From NCBI RefSeq assembly GCF_004166885.1, contig NZ_RCYU01000001.1, forward strand, positions 310,001 through 374,000: a DNA stretch of 64,000 nt, given 5' to 3'. This stretch comes from Streptococcus sp. bf_0095. GTDB lineage: Bacteria > Bacillota > Bacilli > Lactobacillales > Streptococcaceae. Both the position numbers and the translations under genes were made by a program. Below, piece after piece: positions 26,310 through 36,322 of the stretch; position 1 is the stretch's first letter; each line of letters begins with the position of its first letter. The notes beneath the pieces were generated by a model. It was given only the letters and a program-made list of their open reading frames with translations. It did not search any database and was not told the DNA's origin.

Positions 26310-26345
26310 ACAAGACTTTCGAAGTAATTGCGAGAGTCTTGTTTA
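26310..26345 (+). terminator. hairpin after the ABC operon
   Basis: ACAAGACTTTC / GAGAGTCTTGT stem with a short T-rich tail. The rest of 26217-26460 shows no gene that I can support. Confidence 0.55.
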
Positions 26346-26506
26346 GTTTCCATGCTAATGCGTGTCTAATTAATGATGTTGTAATTCGGACATATCCCGA
26401 TTTAACGGATCATTTTGTAACATGTTGTCTTCCCTCTTCATTCCTCATCTCAGAGAATTCTAGTGATTTATGGTAAAATAAGGTCTATATATGTGAGGAT
26501 AAAGAG

Positions 26507-28495
26507 ATGATTAATCGAGTAACTGATAACAAATTTAAACTAGTATCCAAATACCAACCGTCTGGGGATCAACCGCAGGCCATTGAGCAGTTGGTGGATA
26601 ACATCGAGGGTGGCGAGAAGGCGCAAATCCTGATGGGAGCAACTGGTACGGGGAAGACCTATACCATGAGCCAGGTAATCGCTCAAGTCAATAAGCCGAC
26701 CTTGGTTATCGCCCACAATAAGACGCTAGCAGGCCAGCTCTATGGAGAGTTCAAGGAATTTTTCCCGGAGAATGCGGTCGAGTACTTCGTATCTTACTAT
26801 GATTACTACCAACCAGAAGCCTATGTGCCTTCGAGCGATACCTACATCGAAAAGGATAGCTCGGTCAATGATGAGATTGACAAGCTTCGTCACTCCGCGA
26901 CTTCAGCATTGTTAGAGCGTAACGATGTCATCGTTGTCGCATCTGTTTCATGTATTTACGGTTTGGGTTCGCCGAAGGAATACGCCGATAGCGTGGTGAG
27001 CCTGCGTCCAGGTCTGGAGATTTCTCGTGATAAACTACTCAATGACCTGGTGGACATCCAGTTTGAGCGCAATGACATCGACTTTCAACGGGGAAAATTC
27101 CGTGTTCGGGGGGATGTGGTGGAGATTTTCCCAGCTTCGCGAGATGAGCATGCCTTTCGCGTTGAGTTTTTCGGGGACGAAATTGACCGCATCCGTGAGG
27201 TTGAAGCTCTGACTGGTCAAGTCCTTGGTGAAGTGGACCACTTGGCCATTTTCCCAGCTACCCACTTCGTGACCAATGACGACCATATGGAAGTAGCCAT
27301 TGCCAAGATTCAGGCTGAACTAGAAGAGCAGTTGAAGGTTTTTGAAAAAGAAGGCAAGTTGCTGGAAGCCCAACGTCTGAAGCAACGGACGGAGTATGAC
27401 ATTGAAATGCTACGAGAGATGGGCTACACCAATGGTGTCGAAAACTATTCTCGTCATATGGATGGCCGGAGTGAAGGAGAGCCTCCTTATACTCTTCTCG
27501 ACTTCTTCCCAGAAGATTTTCTCATCATGATCGATGAAAGTCACATGACCATGGGACAGATCAAGGGAATGTACAATGGTGACCGTTCTCGCAAGGAAAT
27601 GCTGGTCAACTATGGTTTCCGTTTGCCGTCTGCCTTGGATAACCGGCCACTACGTCGTGAGGAGTTTGAAAGCCATGTCCACCAGATCGTCTATGTGTCT
27701 GCGACACCGGGTGATTATGAGATGGAACAAACCGATACCATCATCGAGCAGATCATTCGTCCGACAGGTCTACTCGATCCTGAGGTGGAAGTGCGTCCGA
27801 CCATGGGTCAAATGGACGATCTCTTGGGTGAAATTAATGCGCGTGTAGAACGTGGAGAGCGGACCTTTGTTACCACCCTGACCAAGAAGATGGCAGAGGA
27901 CTTGACCGACTATTTCAAAGAAATGGGGGTCAAGGTCAAATACATGCACTCAGATATTAAGACCTTGGAGCGGACGGAGATTATCCGTGATTTGCGTCTG
28001 GGCGTTTTTGACGTCTTGGTCGGGATCAACCTTCTTCGCGAAGGGATTGACGTTCCGGAAGTCAGTCTGGTTGCTATTCTCGATGCTGATAAGGAAGGCT
28101 TCCTTCGTAATGAACGCGGCCTCATTCAAACCATTGGTCGTGCAGCCCGTAATAGTGAGGGTCACGTCATCATGTATGCGGACACCATGACTCAGTCTAT
28201 GCAAAAAGCCATTGATGAAACAGCCCGTCGTCGTAAAATCCAGATGGCTTATAACGAAGAGCATGGCATTGTGCCACAAACCATTAAGAAGGAAATCCGT
28301 GACCTGATCTCTGTTACCAAGGCTGTGGCCAAGGAAGAGGACAAGGAAGTGGATATCACCAGTCTCAACCGCCAAGAGCGCAAGGAACTGGTCAAGAAGT
28401 TGCAAGGCCAGATGCAAGAAGCCGTCGAAGTGCTTGACTTTGAGTTAGCAGCGCAAATCCGTGATATGATGTTGGAAGTCAAGGCATTGGATTAG
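26507..28495 (+). CDS. uvrB: UvrABC excinuclease subunit B
   Basis: A 662-residue UvrB, the damage-verification helicase-like subunit of nucleotide excision repair. It has Walker [10 protein letters not shown], the beta-hairpin region [26 protein letters not shown] box, motif [16 protein letters not shown] and the C-terminal UvrB/UvrC coiled-coil domain (LEFAAQIRD-like). Length is normal. The promoter has an extended -10 (ATGGTAAAAT, near 26470), and GAGGATAAAGAG precedes the ATG. Confidence 0.98.
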   Translation: MINRVTDNKFKLVSKYQPSGDQPQAIEQLVDNIEGGEKAQILMGATGTGKTYTMSQVIAQVNKPTLVIAHNKTLAGQLYGEFKEFFPENAVEYFVSYYDYYQPEAYVPSSDTYIEKDSSVNDEIDKLRHSATSALLERNDVIVVASVSCIYGLGSPKEYADSVVSLRPGLEISRDKLLNDLVDIQFERNDIDFQRGKFRVRGDVVEIFPASRDEHAFRVEFFGDEIDRIREVEALTGQVLGEVDHLAIFPATHFVTNDDHMEVAIAKIQAELEEQLKVFEKEGKLLEAQRLKQRTEYDIEMLREMGYTNGVENYSRHMDGRSEGEPPYTLLDFFPEDFLIMIDESHMTMGQIKGMYNGDRSRKEMLVNYGFRLPSALDNRPLRREEFESHVHQIVYVSATPGDYEMEQTDTIIEQIIRPTGLLDPEVEVRPTMGQMDDLLGEINARVERGERTFVTTLTKKMAEDLTDYFKEMGVKVKYMHSDIKTLERTEIIRDLRLGVFDVLVGINLLREGIDVPEVSLVAILDADKEGFLRNERGLIQTIGRAARNSEGHVIMYADTMTQSMQKAIDETARRRKIQMAYNEEHGIVPQTIKKEIRDLISVTKAVAKEEDKEVDITSLNRQERKELVKKLQGQMQEAVEVLDFELAAQIRDMMLEVKALD

Positions 28496-28509
28496 ATAGG
28501 ATAAAGCGA

Positions 28510-29007
28510 ATGAAGATTATCATTAAAACAATGGAAACTTCTGAAGAGATAGAAGGAAAATCTCTCGTTCATTGGCAAACGTGGAGAGAGGCATATGACG
28601 ATCTTTTACCCGCGGAATTTCAGGAGACAATGACATTAGATAGATGTCGTTTCTTTAGTCAAAAGTATCCAGAAAATACATTGATTGCGATGGATGGAAA
28701 GAAGGTCGTTGGATTTATCAGCTATGGAAATTTTCGTGATGAGGCCATTCAAGCTGGTGAAATCATCGCCTTATATGTTTTAAAAGATTACTATGGAAAA
28801 GGTGTGAGTGAAAAGTTAATGCATGCTGCATTTGTTGCTCTCAATCATTTCTCTGAAATTTATTTATGGGTATTGAAAGAGAATAAGCGAGCCATTGCTT
28901 TCTATCAAAAAATGGGTTTTACTTTGGATGGCCTAGAAAAAATGCTTAAACTTGGAAAACCTGTTAAGGAATTGCGGATGATGTGTTCTTCAAATAAAAA
29001 TTCCTAA
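28510..29007 (+). CDS. GNAT family N-acetyltransferase
   Basis: A 165-residue GNAT protein. The acetyl-CoA binding stretch is ALYVLKDYYGKGVSEKLMHAA (pyrophosphate-binding loop YYGKGVSEKL), followed by the C-terminal signature NKRAIAFYQKMGFTLDG. The substrate is unknown. It begins 14 nt after uvrB and is probably co-transcribed with it. Confidence 0.88.
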   Translation: MKIIIKTMETSEEIEGKSLVHWQTWREAYDDLLPAEFQETMTLDRCRFFSQKYPENTLIAMDGKKVVGFISYGNFRDEAIQAGEIIALYVLKDYYGKGVSEKLMHAAFVALNHFSEIYLWVLKENKRAIAFYQKMGFTLDGLEKMLKLGKPVKELRMMCSSNKNS

Positions 29008-29098
29008 AGGATCTATCTATCAATCTTTGAACCATTATCAACTAATAAAGTATAAAAGTGAAATAGATAGAATGAAAAAAAGATGAAGGAGAAGATGA

Positions 29099-29722
29099 AT
29101 GAAAATTTTAGTCATCAATGGGCATCCTGATAAGGAAAGTTACTGTCAGGCTATTTTTCAAACCATTGTCGAAACTATTGACTCAGGTCGCCATGAACTT
29201 GAAGTCATCAACCTTAATGAAGAGGACTTTGATCCGGTTTTACGTTATGGCTATCGAAAACGGATGGAAGAAGATTCTTTTATCCTTCGTTCCCAAGAAT
29301 TGATCCAGTGGGCGGATCACCTGATCTTTGTCTATCCCATCTGGTGGAGTAGTATGCCTAGCCTTATGAAGGGCTGGATCGATCGGGTCTTCACACCTGG
29401 AATTGCCTACTCGGCTAATGATCAGGGAAGCTTTATCTGGAATTACCTGAGAGGCAAGCAATTTAAGAAGTTGCTTAAAGGCAAAACGGCTAGTGTTTAT
29501 GCGACCTCCATGGCGCCTACTTGGTGGTACAAGATCTTTTCAGGCCCTCTCAACATTCCTGATAGTTATGGTATCTCCGTTTTGAAAAATGCCGTCTTGA
29601 ACCACTGTGGGATTAAAACCAAGCGCGTCTGCATTTTGGGTGAAGTCGGCCGCGATGTGAATACCGCTAGTATGCGGAAACAGCATCTCCAAAAGGTAGC
29701 AGTAGAAGTCAAGAAACTTTGA
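29099..29722 (+). CDS. NAD(P)H oxidoreductase, flavodoxin-like fold
   Basis: A 207-residue quinone-reductase/KefF-like flavoprotein (PF02525). The FMN-binding loop after strand 1 reads NGHPDKESYCQ, and the central motif is FVYPIWWSSMPSLMKGWIDRVFTPG, which is highly characteristic. It probably reduces quinones or electrophiles with NAD(P)H. GAAGGAGAAG precedes the ATG. Confidence 0.92.
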   Translation: MKILVINGHPDKESYCQAIFQTIVETIDSGRHELEVINLNEEDFDPVLRYGYRKRMEEDSFILRSQELIQWADHLIFVYPIWWSSMPSLMKGWIDRVFTPGIAYSANDQGSFIWNYLRGKQFKKLLKGKTASVYATSMAPTWWYKIFSGPLNIPDSYGISVLKNAVLNHCGIKTKRVCILGEVGRDVNTASMRKQHLQKVAVEVKKL

Positions 29723-29824
29723 TCAGAGATGGGTTACTACTGATAAGTTAGTGTCTTTAGTTGTATTTTGATTGGCTTTTGGTTAAACTATTACATAATC
29801 TATAAAACATAGGAATGATTCCAT

Positions 29825-30462
29825 ATGCTACTTTTTATCTATATGATCTATGTCATTTATTCACTATCAAAAATGAAAAGAGAAGGAAAAAGAGTCTCAA
29901 TTTTCACTAAGTTGATTGTTTACGGCTTATTGATACTCTCTTCGTTTATGCTCTATTTCAGTTTATTGTCATTTTTATTTAGCCCGTTGCCATTTTTTGG
30001 CTTTCTAGCTACTCTTGCTATTGGTGGTATGATGCTATCTCTGAAAATAGTCATTGCCCTTGCTTTACTTTTGTTATCGCTCAGCCTATTCTTAGATAGT
30101 AAAAATAGTGATCCAGATACGCCTCTAATTGATCATTGGCTTCGATTAGGTGTTCATATCCTATTGATCATTATTTAAGGCAAGAACGTTTTTCGTTTTC
30201 ATTTACAACTGGTATCCCTTCTATCGGACACAAATAGTCAGTTGGAAGAATGTCGAGGGGGGCTACTTTTTAGTCTCTTTGCTAGCCTGATCCTGGTATT
30301 ATTCATTGAGTTGTTCTTTAGCAGTGATGTCATGGTTCGGTAACGATTCACTCGGAGTATTATTTAAAAGAGAAGTCAATTGTCTTTCAGAGAGGCTCTC
30401 TTTTGGATGCCTATGATGAATACCATGAGCTGGTAAATCCCTTTGTGATGAAAAAGAGATAA
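29825..30462 (+). pseudogene. Decayed membrane-protein gene
   Basis: An open frame of 117 codons (29825-30178) encodes a hydrophobic protein with three to four membrane segments. Directly after its TAA the same frame continues for about 50 codons with another hydrophobic segment (SLILVLFIELFFSSDVMV). A shifted frame then gives a credible hydrophilic C-terminus ending YDEYHELVNPFVMKKR at 30462. One nonsense change plus at least one frameshift in a ~210-codon gene explains this best. The short 117-codon frame could still be translated. I do not recognise the family. Confidence 0.5.
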
Positions 30463-30511
30463 AGAAAAAAGTTTATATTGATTAATTGTCAATATCATAG
30501 AAAGGAAATAT

Positions 30512-30979
30512 ATGTCACGTACAACGCCTACTATACTGTGCAATCTTTGCATGGTCGAAGATCTTGAAAATGGGAAAGTAGTCCTCCAATACCGCTCACC
30601 TGAAAAGACTCACTGGGCTGGCTATGCTTTTCCAGGTGGCCACATTGAAGAAGGAGAAAGTTTGGTAGAATCCGTCATTCGTGAAGTCTACGAAGAGACA
30701 GGACTGACAATTGCAGATCCAAAACTGGTCGCAGTTAAAGACTGGGAGCCAGATGAGGGAGGTCGCTATATCGTCTTTTGCTACAAGGCGACAGAATTCA
30801 CCGGCCAGCTAAGATCGTCTGAAGAAGGAGAAGTTTCTTGGGTTGAGAAGGACCAATTAAAAAAGTTGGACTTGTCCTACGATATGCTTCCTCTCCTGGA
30901 AGTGATGGAAGACCCGGACTTGTCTGAGTTCTATTATCGCAAACGGACAGACGATGATTGGGAAAAATTTCGCTATTAA
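30512..30979 (+). CDS. mutX: Nudix hydrolase MutX (8-oxo-dGTP diphosphatase type)
   Basis: A 155-residue Nudix protein with an intact box: GGHIEEGESLVESVIREVYEETGLTI fits GX5EX7REUXEEXGU. It resembles pneumococcal MutX, which hydrolyses 8-oxo-dGTP to avoid mutagenic incorporation. GAAAGGAAATAT precedes the ATG. Its place downstream of uvrB is conserved in related streptococci, as far as I recall. Confidence 0.92.
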   Translation: MSRTTPTILCNLCMVEDLENGKVVLQYRSPEKTHWAGYAFPGGHIEEGESLVESVIREVYEETGLTIADPKLVAVKDWEPDEGGRYIVFCYKATEFTGQLRSSEEGEVSWVEKDQLKKLDLSYDMLPLLEVMEDPDLSEFYYRKRTDDDWEKFRY

Positions 30980-31081
30980 GGAGTTGGGTACACCAGCTCT
31001 TTTCTTATTCTTGTAAGAAGTGGAAAAAAGTAGTATGATGGAAGGGTTTAGGAATACCTGATCTAGGGGGATTTATTACAT

Positions 31082-31486
31082 ATGAAGGATTTTCACTTTG
31101 ATGCCATTGCAGCATTTGAAAATTACGAGATCGAAACTATGAGAGATGGCCATGTGGTGGTGACAACCAAGGTCGTGGAATCATCGCTCAATTATTATGG
31201 AAATGCGCATGGAGGCTATCTCTTTACTCTATGTGACCAGATCAGTGGATTGGTCGTGATTTCACAGGGAGTAGATGGTGTGACCTTGCAGTCATCCATC
31301 AATTATTTGAAAGCAGGGCGTCTAGGAGATATCCTAACCATCCACGGAGAATGTGTCCACAGTGGCCGGACGACTCGAGTTGTCGATGTCGACATTACCA
31401 ATCAGGAAGGTGCCAATGTCTGTAAGGCGACCTTTACCATGTTTGTAACGGGAGAAAGAGATGAATCAGCAAAAGTACGCATTTAA
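31082..31486 (+). CDS. PaaI family hotdog thioesterase
   Basis: A 134-residue single-domain hotdog protein. The segment YYGNAHGGYLFTLCDQISGLV contains the family's active-site neighbourhood (HGG followed by an acidic residue), and SINYLKAGRLGDILTIHGECVHSGRTTRVVDVDI is the usual second half. It probably hydrolyses acyl- or aryl-CoA thioesters. It overlaps the next gene by 26 nt. Confidence 0.9.
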   Translation: MKDFHFDAIAAFENYEIETMRDGHVVVTTKVVESSLNYYGNAHGGYLFTLCDQISGLVVISQGVDGVTLQSSINYLKAGRLGDILTIHGECVHSGRTTRVVDVDITNQEGANVCKATFTMFVTGERDESAKVRI

Positions 31487-32231
31487 AAACTATATTTTTG
31501 ATTTTTATGGAACCTTGGTCGATATCGAAACCGATGAGTCGAGTCCAGTCTTGTGGGAGACCATGGCCCAAATCTACCAGTCCTATGGTGCTCATTATAC
31601 AGGGGACAGCCTGCAAGTCCGCTATAAGGAGTTGGTACAGCAAGCTGAGCAAAGTATCGCTCGGGAAAAACAGGTTACATATCCGGAGATTGATTTGACC
31701 GTGATTTTCGTTCAGCTTTATCTAGAGAGTCATCCAACTGGAACTAGTGTCCATCATCTTAAAGAGTGGGGACGCTTGATCGCTCGGACTTTCCGTGTCC
31801 TCTCACGCAAACGCTTGGAGCTCTATCCGCACACGAAAGAAGTCTTAGAAGATATGAAGGCTGCAGGGTGTCGGATTTATCTCTTATCCAATGCGCAAGC
31901 GGACTTTACCAACCCAGAGATTGATTTGGTTGGCTTGAGAGAGATTTTCCACGACATTTATCTGTCGTCTGATGCAGGGATTCGCAAACCTCAGCGCGAA
32001 TTTCTCATGAAAGTCACCAAAGACCACCAGTTGAATCCTGATAAAACGGTCATGGTAGGGAATGACTTCACTACTGATGTGGCTGTGGCGAAAAGTATCG
32101 GCATGCAAAGTATCTTGATCAATACCTTCCCCTACTCGGACGAAGAATTACAGAATAAGAGTCAAGCAGGAGTGCGCGTGATTCGAGACATTCAGGAATT
32201 GCAAGAAGATAAAGGTGATCATCAATTTTAG
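31461..32231 (+). CDS. HAD family hydrolase
   Basis: A 256-residue haloacid-dehalogenase-like phosphatase with a helical cap. Motif I is FDFYGTLVD (nucleophile Asp, acid Tyr in place of the usual second Asp), motif II LLSNAQ, motif III Lys in IRKPQREF and motif IV VGNDFTTDV. The Asp-to-Tyr change at the general acid position (DFYGT) is seen in some HAD subfamilies. The substrate is unknown. GGGAGAAAGAG inside the preceding gene provides its ribosome binding site. Confidence 0.9.
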   Translation: MNQQKYAFKNYIFDFYGTLVDIETDESSPVLWETMAQIYQSYGAHYTGDSLQVRYKELVQQAEQSIAREKQVTYPEIDLTVIFVQLYLESHPTGTSVHHLKEWGRLIARTFRVLSRKRLELYPHTKEVLEDMKAAGCRIYLLSNAQADFTNPEIDLVGLREIFHDIYLSSDAGIRKPQREFLMKVTKDHQLNPDKTVMVGNDFTTDVAVAKSIGMQSILINTFPYSDEELQNKSQAGVRVIRDIQELQEDKGDHQF

Positions 32232-32256
32232 GAGGCTAAGTTGCCTCTTCTTTTAT
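32230..32256 (+). terminator. terminator after HAD gene
   Basis: GAGGC taagtt GCCTC with a T-rich tail. Confidence 0.65.
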
Positions 32257-32340
32257 TGAAAATGCTTCAATAGAACGGTATTTGTCAAATTTTCCCTTTC
32301 ATGGTATACTATGGGAGTTAATTTTGCTAAGGAGATTGAA

Positions 32341-32676
32341 ATGAATAACTTACCAAACTGTCCAAAATGTAACTCTGAATACGTCTATGAAGATGGTGCG
32401 CTCTTGGTCTGTCCAGAATGTGCTTATGAATGGAACCCAGCTGAAGTCGTAGAAGAAGAGGGTGTTGTAGCCATCGACGCGAATGGGAACAAATTGGCTG
32501 ATGGCGATACTGTCACCTTGATCAAAGACTTGAAAGTGAAGGGTGCACCAAAAGATTTGAAACAAGGAACGCGCGTGAAAAACATTCGCATCGTTGAAGG
32601 CGACCACAACATTGATTGTAAGATTGATGGATTTGGCGCAATGAAACTCAAATCAGAATTTGTGAAGAAGATCTAA
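32341..32676 (+). CDS. PhnA/YjdM family zinc-ribbon protein
   Basis: A 111-residue protein with an N-terminal zinc ribbon (CPKC at residues 6-9 and CPEC about 20 residues later) and a C-terminal PhnA domain ([20 protein letters not shown]). Despite the name it is generally not linked to phosphonate use in streptococci; the function is unknown. The start at 32341 follows AAGGAGATTGAA; the ATG at 32311 lies within the promoter region. Confidence 0.92.
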   Translation: MNNLPNCPKCNSEYVYEDGALLVCPECAYEWNPAEVVEEEGVVAIDANGNKLADGDTVTLIKDLKVKGAPKDLKQGTRVKNIRIVEGDHNIDCKIDGFGAMKLKSEFVKKI

Positions 32677-32686
32677 GAATAAGAAG

Positions 32687-32706
32687 AAGGGCCTAGCCCT
32701 TTTCTT
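32687..32706 (+). terminator. terminator after phnA-like gene
   Basis: AAGGGC cta GCCCTT with T tail. Confidence 0.7.
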
Positions 32707-32719
32707 TCAGGAGAATACT

Positions 32720-33358
32720 ATGAAATTCAAACTATTGTTTAGTTATCGTTTTCTATTGTTTATCTTAAGTGTCATCGGTGTTTATCTGCAACTCACTAAG
32801 CATGGTGGCTTTGGGATGATGCTTTATTACACCATTTTGTCTAACATGTTGGTCATGTTCTTCATGGGAGATATGGTTTGGCGCATGCTTCGTGGTCGTT
32901 CGACCCAGACCCAGGGCTATCTTCGCTTGAAGGGTGGTGTCACCATGTCTATCATGATTACCTGTGTCATCTACCACTTTATGCTAGCCCCCATCGCGAC
33001 ACCTGAGAAGTTTTACCGCTTGGAAAACTTCCTCTGTCACTACATTGTTCCTTTGATGTTCTTCTTTGACACCCTGGTGATTGATAAACCAAAACAGTAC
33101 CGTAAGTCGGATCCATTGGCTTGGACCGTGCTTCCCGTACTCTATATGGTCTTTGCTCTTCTCAACGGTTTGGTCCTTAAGTGGCCGGTTCCAGGTGCCA
33201 AAGACAGTCCTTTTCCTTATTTCTTTATCAATGTCAATCGTTTTGGTTGGCTTTATGTGGTTAAGATGGCGACCATCATTTTTGTCGCTTATTTACTAGC
33301 TGGATGTGGCTTGTTTGCCTTGAAGAAGATTGGGAAAAAAGGAACAGATCATCATTAA
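32720..33358 (+). CDS. Pr6Pr family membrane protein
   Basis: A 212-residue protein with six predicted membrane segments, matching the Pr6Pr/FAR-17a/AIG1-like group: a conserved His in FLCHYIVPLMFFFD and the FPYFFINVNRFGW segment. Function unknown. GGAGAATACT precedes the ATG. The intergenic stretch after it carries the pyr promoter and leader. Confidence 0.85.
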   Translation: MKFKLLFSYRFLLFILSVIGVYLQLTKHGGFGMMLYYTILSNMLVMFFMGDMVWRMLRGRSTQTQGYLRLKGGVTMSIMITCVIYHFMLAPIATPEKFYRLENFLCHYIVPLMFFFDTLVIDKPKQYRKSDPLAWTVLPVLYMVFALLNGLVLKWPVPGAKDSPFPYFFINVNRFGWLYVVKMATIIFVAYLLAGCGLFALKKIGKKGTDHH

Positions 33359-33413
33359 ATAAAAGATTTGTGGATGTAAATCCGAACATTCGTAGAAAAT
33401 AATGAGTTTTTTC

Positions 33414-33442
33414 TTGCATCCCACTATAAACTGTGATATAGT
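33414..33442 (+). promoter_or_regulatory. pyr operon promoter
   Basis: TTGCAT (33414-33419), 17-bp spacer, TATAGT (33437-33442) with extended TGA. Confidence 0.75.
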
Positions 33443-33457
33443 ATGGATAATTAAATA

Positions 33458-33582
33458 GTCCTTTAATCCTGTCCCGTGAGGCAGGCAAGGAGTCTGATCA
33501 AAATAAGGGGTGAACTAGATGCGTTCTAGATCTTATCTCTTGATATTTTTCTGAAGCCTCCTTGAAAAGGGAGGCTTTTTTC
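33458..33582 (+). promoter_or_regulatory. PyrR-binding leader with attenuator
   Basis: The stretch TTTAATCCTGTCCCGTGAGG followed by CAGGCAAGGAG is a classical PyrR anti-antiterminator. Downstream, AAGCCTCC / GGGAGGCTT plus T6 (33554-33582) is an intrinsic terminator. CAAGGAG can alternatively pair toward CTCCTTG in the terminator's left arm. When UMP is high, PyrR should bind and permit termination. Confidence 0.85.
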
Positions 33583-33601
33583 TATCAATTAGGAGGAAAA
33601 G

Positions 33602-34123
33602 ATGAAGATCAAAGAAGTCGTTGATGATTTGACCATGAAGCGAGCGATTACTCGCATCACTTATGAAATCATTGAACGGAATAAGGATCTGAGCCAAATT
33701 GTTTTGGTAGGGATCAAAACTCGTGGCGTTTTCATTGCCAATCGCATCAAAGAAAGGTTAGCACAGCTAGAACAAATAGAAGTTCCAGTCTGTGAATTGG
33801 ATACCAAGCCTTTCCGTGATGATATCAAAGTAACAGAAGATTCAACCGTTTTACCAGTAGATATTACTGGCAAAGATGTCATCCTGATTGATGATGTCCT
33901 TTATACAGGTCGGACCATTCGAGCAGCCATCGATAATCTTGTCAGTCGTGGACGTCCATCGCGTGTCAGCCTGGCAGTCCTAGTGGATCGTGGTCATAGA
34001 GAATTGCCGATCCGACCAGATTATGTTGGAAAGAACATTCCAACAAGTCGATCAGAGGAAATCATTGTCGAGATGACTGAGCTGGATGGTCAAGATCGCA
34101 TCTTGATCGAGGTGAGTGAATAA
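33602..34123 (+). CDS. pyrR: Bifunctional PyrR regulator / uracil phosphoribosyltransferase
   Basis: A 173-residue PyrR. The PRPP loop is [19 protein letters not shown], with [12 protein letters not shown] and [32 protein letters not shown] also diagnostic. It binds the leader RNA of pyr operons in a UMP-dependent way and has uracil phosphoribosyltransferase activity. First gene of the operon, with AGGAGGAAAAG before its ATG; it regulates its own leader. Confidence 0.97.
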   Translation: MKIKEVVDDLTMKRAITRITYEIIERNKDLSQIVLVGIKTRGVFIANRIKERLAQLEQIEVPVCELDTKPFRDDIKVTEDSTVLPVDITGKDVILIDDVLYTGRTIRAAIDNLVSRGRPSRVSLAVLVDRGHRELPIRPDYVGKNIPTSRSEEIIVEMTELDGQDRILIEVSE

Positions 34124-34216
34124 GGTAGTTTTCAAATCGTCGCTATATACAGGAGTGACTGAGGAAGCTTCCTGTATCGTTTTCACATATGCATATCTTT
34201 GGAATGGAGTTACAAC

Positions 34217-35134
34217 ATGTCTACAAATCAAATCGCACTTAAAAACCTTGTCTCAATGGAAGCTTTATCAAACGAAGAAGTTATGGCCTTGATTAAGCGT
34301 GGAATTGAGTTTAAAAATGGAGCAAAGGCTCATTATGATGAGCAACATATCGTGTCTAATCTCTTCTTTGAGTCGTCAACACGTACGCACAAAGCATTTG
34401 AAGTGGCTGAGTTGAAATTGGGTTGTGATCTCCTTGACTTTGATGTGAAAACGAGCTCTGTAAACAAGGGTGAAACTCTCTATGATACGATTTTGACCAT
34501 GTCAGCTCTCGGAGTAGATATCTGCGTCATCCGTCACCCAGAAGTAGACTACTACAAGCAATTGATTGAAAGTCCAACCATCACAGCCTCTATTGTCAAC
34601 GGGGGAGATGGGTCTGGTCAACACCCAAGCCAAAGTTTACTAGACTTGATGACCATCTATCAAGAGTTTGGTCACTTTGACGGTTTGAAGGTTTGTATCG
34701 CTGGTGACTTGGATCACTCACGGGTTGCAAAATCCAATATGCAAATCTTGAAACGCTTGGGCGCAACCCTCTACTTTGCTGGTCCAGACGAGTGGAGAAG
34801 TGCGGAGTTCGAAGATTATGGAACCTTTGTGACGATTGATGAAGTCATTGAAGAGGTCGATGTCATGATGTTCCTCCGTGTGCAACACGAGCGTCATGAC
34901 TATGAGTCTCTCTTCTCAAAAGAGAACTACCATCGTTTGCATGGGTTGACACAAGAACGCTATGATCGTATGAAAGATACAGCTATCTTGATGCACCCAG
35001 CTCCAGTAAACCGTGATGTGGAGATTGCTGACCACTTGGTAGAAGCTCCTAAATCACGCATCGTGGAGCAAATGACCAACGGTGTCTTTGTCCGCATGGC
35101 TATCATCGAAGCGGTTTTAGCTGGACGGAAATAA
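34217..35134 (+). CDS. pyrB: Aspartate carbamoyltransferase catalytic subunit
   Basis: A 305-residue enzyme joining carbamoyl phosphate and aspartate to carbamoyl aspartate. The carbamoyl-phosphate site [13 protein letters not shown], the [13 protein letters not shown] loop, the aspartate-site [10 protein letters not shown] and the [12 protein letters not shown] motif are all intact, so unlike the following genes it should be active. The start at 34217 follows TGGAGTT. A hairpin (TACAGGA/TCCTGTA) lies between pyrR and pyrB, and a larger stem-loop with a T-rich tail lies after pyrB at about 35157-35206. Confidence 0.97.
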   Translation: MSTNQIALKNLVSMEALSNEEVMALIKRGIEFKNGAKAHYDEQHIVSNLFFESSTRTHKAFEVAELKLGCDLLDFDVKTSSVNKGETLYDTILTMSALGVDICVIRHPEVDYYKQLIESPTITASIVNGGDGSGQHPSQSLLDLMTIYQEFGHFDGLKVCIAGDLDHSRVAKSNMQILKRLGATLYFAGPDEWRSAEFEDYGTFVTIDEVIEEVDVMMFLRVQHERHDYESLFSKENYHRLHGLTQERYDRMKDTAILMHPAPVNRDVEIADHLVEAPKSRIVEQMTNGVFVRMAIIEAVLAGRK

Positions 35135-35156
35135 TAGAGTTAGAAAATAGAAAGGA

Positions 35157-35210
35157 GAAGTGAGAGAGTCTACAAAAAGGTGGTCTTTTCTCACTTTTCT
35201 TTTTGGAGTC
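35157..35210 (+). promoter_or_regulatory. Stem-loop between pyrB and carA-like gene
   Basis: AAGTGAGA and TCTCACTT arms enclose a ~28-nt loop and are followed by a T-rich stretch. It could lower expression of the two downstream genes by partial termination. Confidence 0.4.
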
Positions 35211-35224
35211 TGTAAGGAGAATTT

Positions 35225-36322
35225 ATGGTAAAACGTCTCTTAGTATTAGAAGATGGGACGGTTTTTGAAGGAACTGGTTTTGGAGCTGATACCTATGTCA
35301 GTGGGGAATTGGTCTTAAATTCTGCCATGACGGGTTATCAAGAATTGATTACCGATCAATCCTATAAGGGTCAAATATTAGGCTTTACTTTTCCAGTTAT
35401 TGGAACAACAGGAATCAATCGAGATGATTACGAATCGATTTTTCCAGGTTGTCTAGCTGTGGTAGTGAACCAATTAGCGAGCCATCCCAGTAATTGGCGC
35501 AAACAGTTATCCTTGAATGCTTATCTGAAGAAACACAACATTCCAGGGATTCAAGGAGTCGATACCAGAAGGCTGGCTAAAATTGTTTCTAAGTATGGGA
35601 GTATGAAGGCTACAGTGGTTAATGAAGGGGATGCGATCGAGCATATTTTGGACCAGCTACGGGCAACCGTCTTGCCTTTTGACCAAGTCCGCCAGGTGTC
35701 GACCAAAACCCCCTATGCTGCACCAGGGTTTGGTAAGAGTATCGTCTTGATCGACTTGGGCTTACGGCATTCCGTTTTGCGTCAATTGATTGCACGAGGT
35801 TGTAACGTCACGGTCGTTCCTTATTCAGTTAAATTGAAGGAATTAAAGGATTTGCAGCCAGATGGCATCATTCTATCCAGTGGTCCAGGGAATCCTCATC
35901 ATATCGATGGTATTTGCCAGGTCATTGCTAAAATCGATCCTCATATTCCGATCATGGGAATCGGCTTAGGGGCAGAATTGCTGGCCCTTGCCCATGGAGG
36001 AAGCCTCACCAAACTAAAAAGCCCTCATCGAGGACTTAACATTCCTGTAAAAGAGGTGGCTACTGGAAAAGTCGAAATCACTAGCCAGAATCACCAGTAC
36101 AACATCGAACGCGATACTCTTCCACGAGATTTTCTGATCACCCATGAGGAGCTTCATGATCACTCTATCGAGGCCTTTCGTCACCGCTATCTTCCCTTGA
36201 TCGGTGTTCTCTACCATATTGAGTCCAGCCCAGGACCAAGGGAAAGTCTCTATTTCTATGACGAATTTATGGATCTGATTGAAAGTAAATTAGACGAAAG
36301 AAGGGAGGAGTTATGGTCATGA
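35225..36322 (+). CDS. CarA-like protein lacking the glutaminase nucleophile
   Basis: A 365-residue homologue of the carbamoyl-phosphate synthase small subunit. The N-terminal CPSase domain (MTGYQE, INRDDYES, GIQGVDTRRLAK) and the overall length are normal. In the class I glutaminase domain the usual GICLGHQLLALA reads GIGLGAELLALA (residues 245-256). Cys becomes Gly247, His becomes Ala250 and Gln becomes Glu251, so glutamine hydrolysis should be lost. The catalytic His331 and Glu333 remain (YHIESSPGP), but the KFGHRGxNHPV-like segment is altered (KSPHRGLNIPV). The frame is fully open, AAGGAGAATTT precedes the ATG, and the stop overlaps the carB-like start. Probably a pseudoenzyme. Confidence 0.9.
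   Translation: MVKRLLVLEDGTVFEGTGFGADTYVSGELVLNSAMTGYQELITDQSYKGQILGFTFPVIGTTGINRDDYESIFPGCLAVVVNQLASHPSNWRKQLSLNAYLKKHNIPGIQGVDTRRLAKIVSKYGSMKATVVNEGDAIEHILDQLRATVLPFDQVRQVSTKTPYAAPGFGKSIVLIDLGLRHSVLRQLIARGCNVTVVPYSVKLKELKDLQPDGIILSSGPGNPHHIDGICQVIAKIDPHIPIMGIGLGAELLALAHGGSLTKLKSPHRGLNIPVKEVATGKVEITSQNHQYNIERDTLPRDFLITHEELHDHSIEAFRHRYLPLIGVLYHIESSPGPRESLYFYDEFMDLIESKLDERREELWS

Noticed and set aside
33380..33400. TACGAATG resembling a competence cin-box
   Set aside because: It is one base off the consensus, and on the minus strand it points into the end of a membrane-protein gene rather than toward a start.
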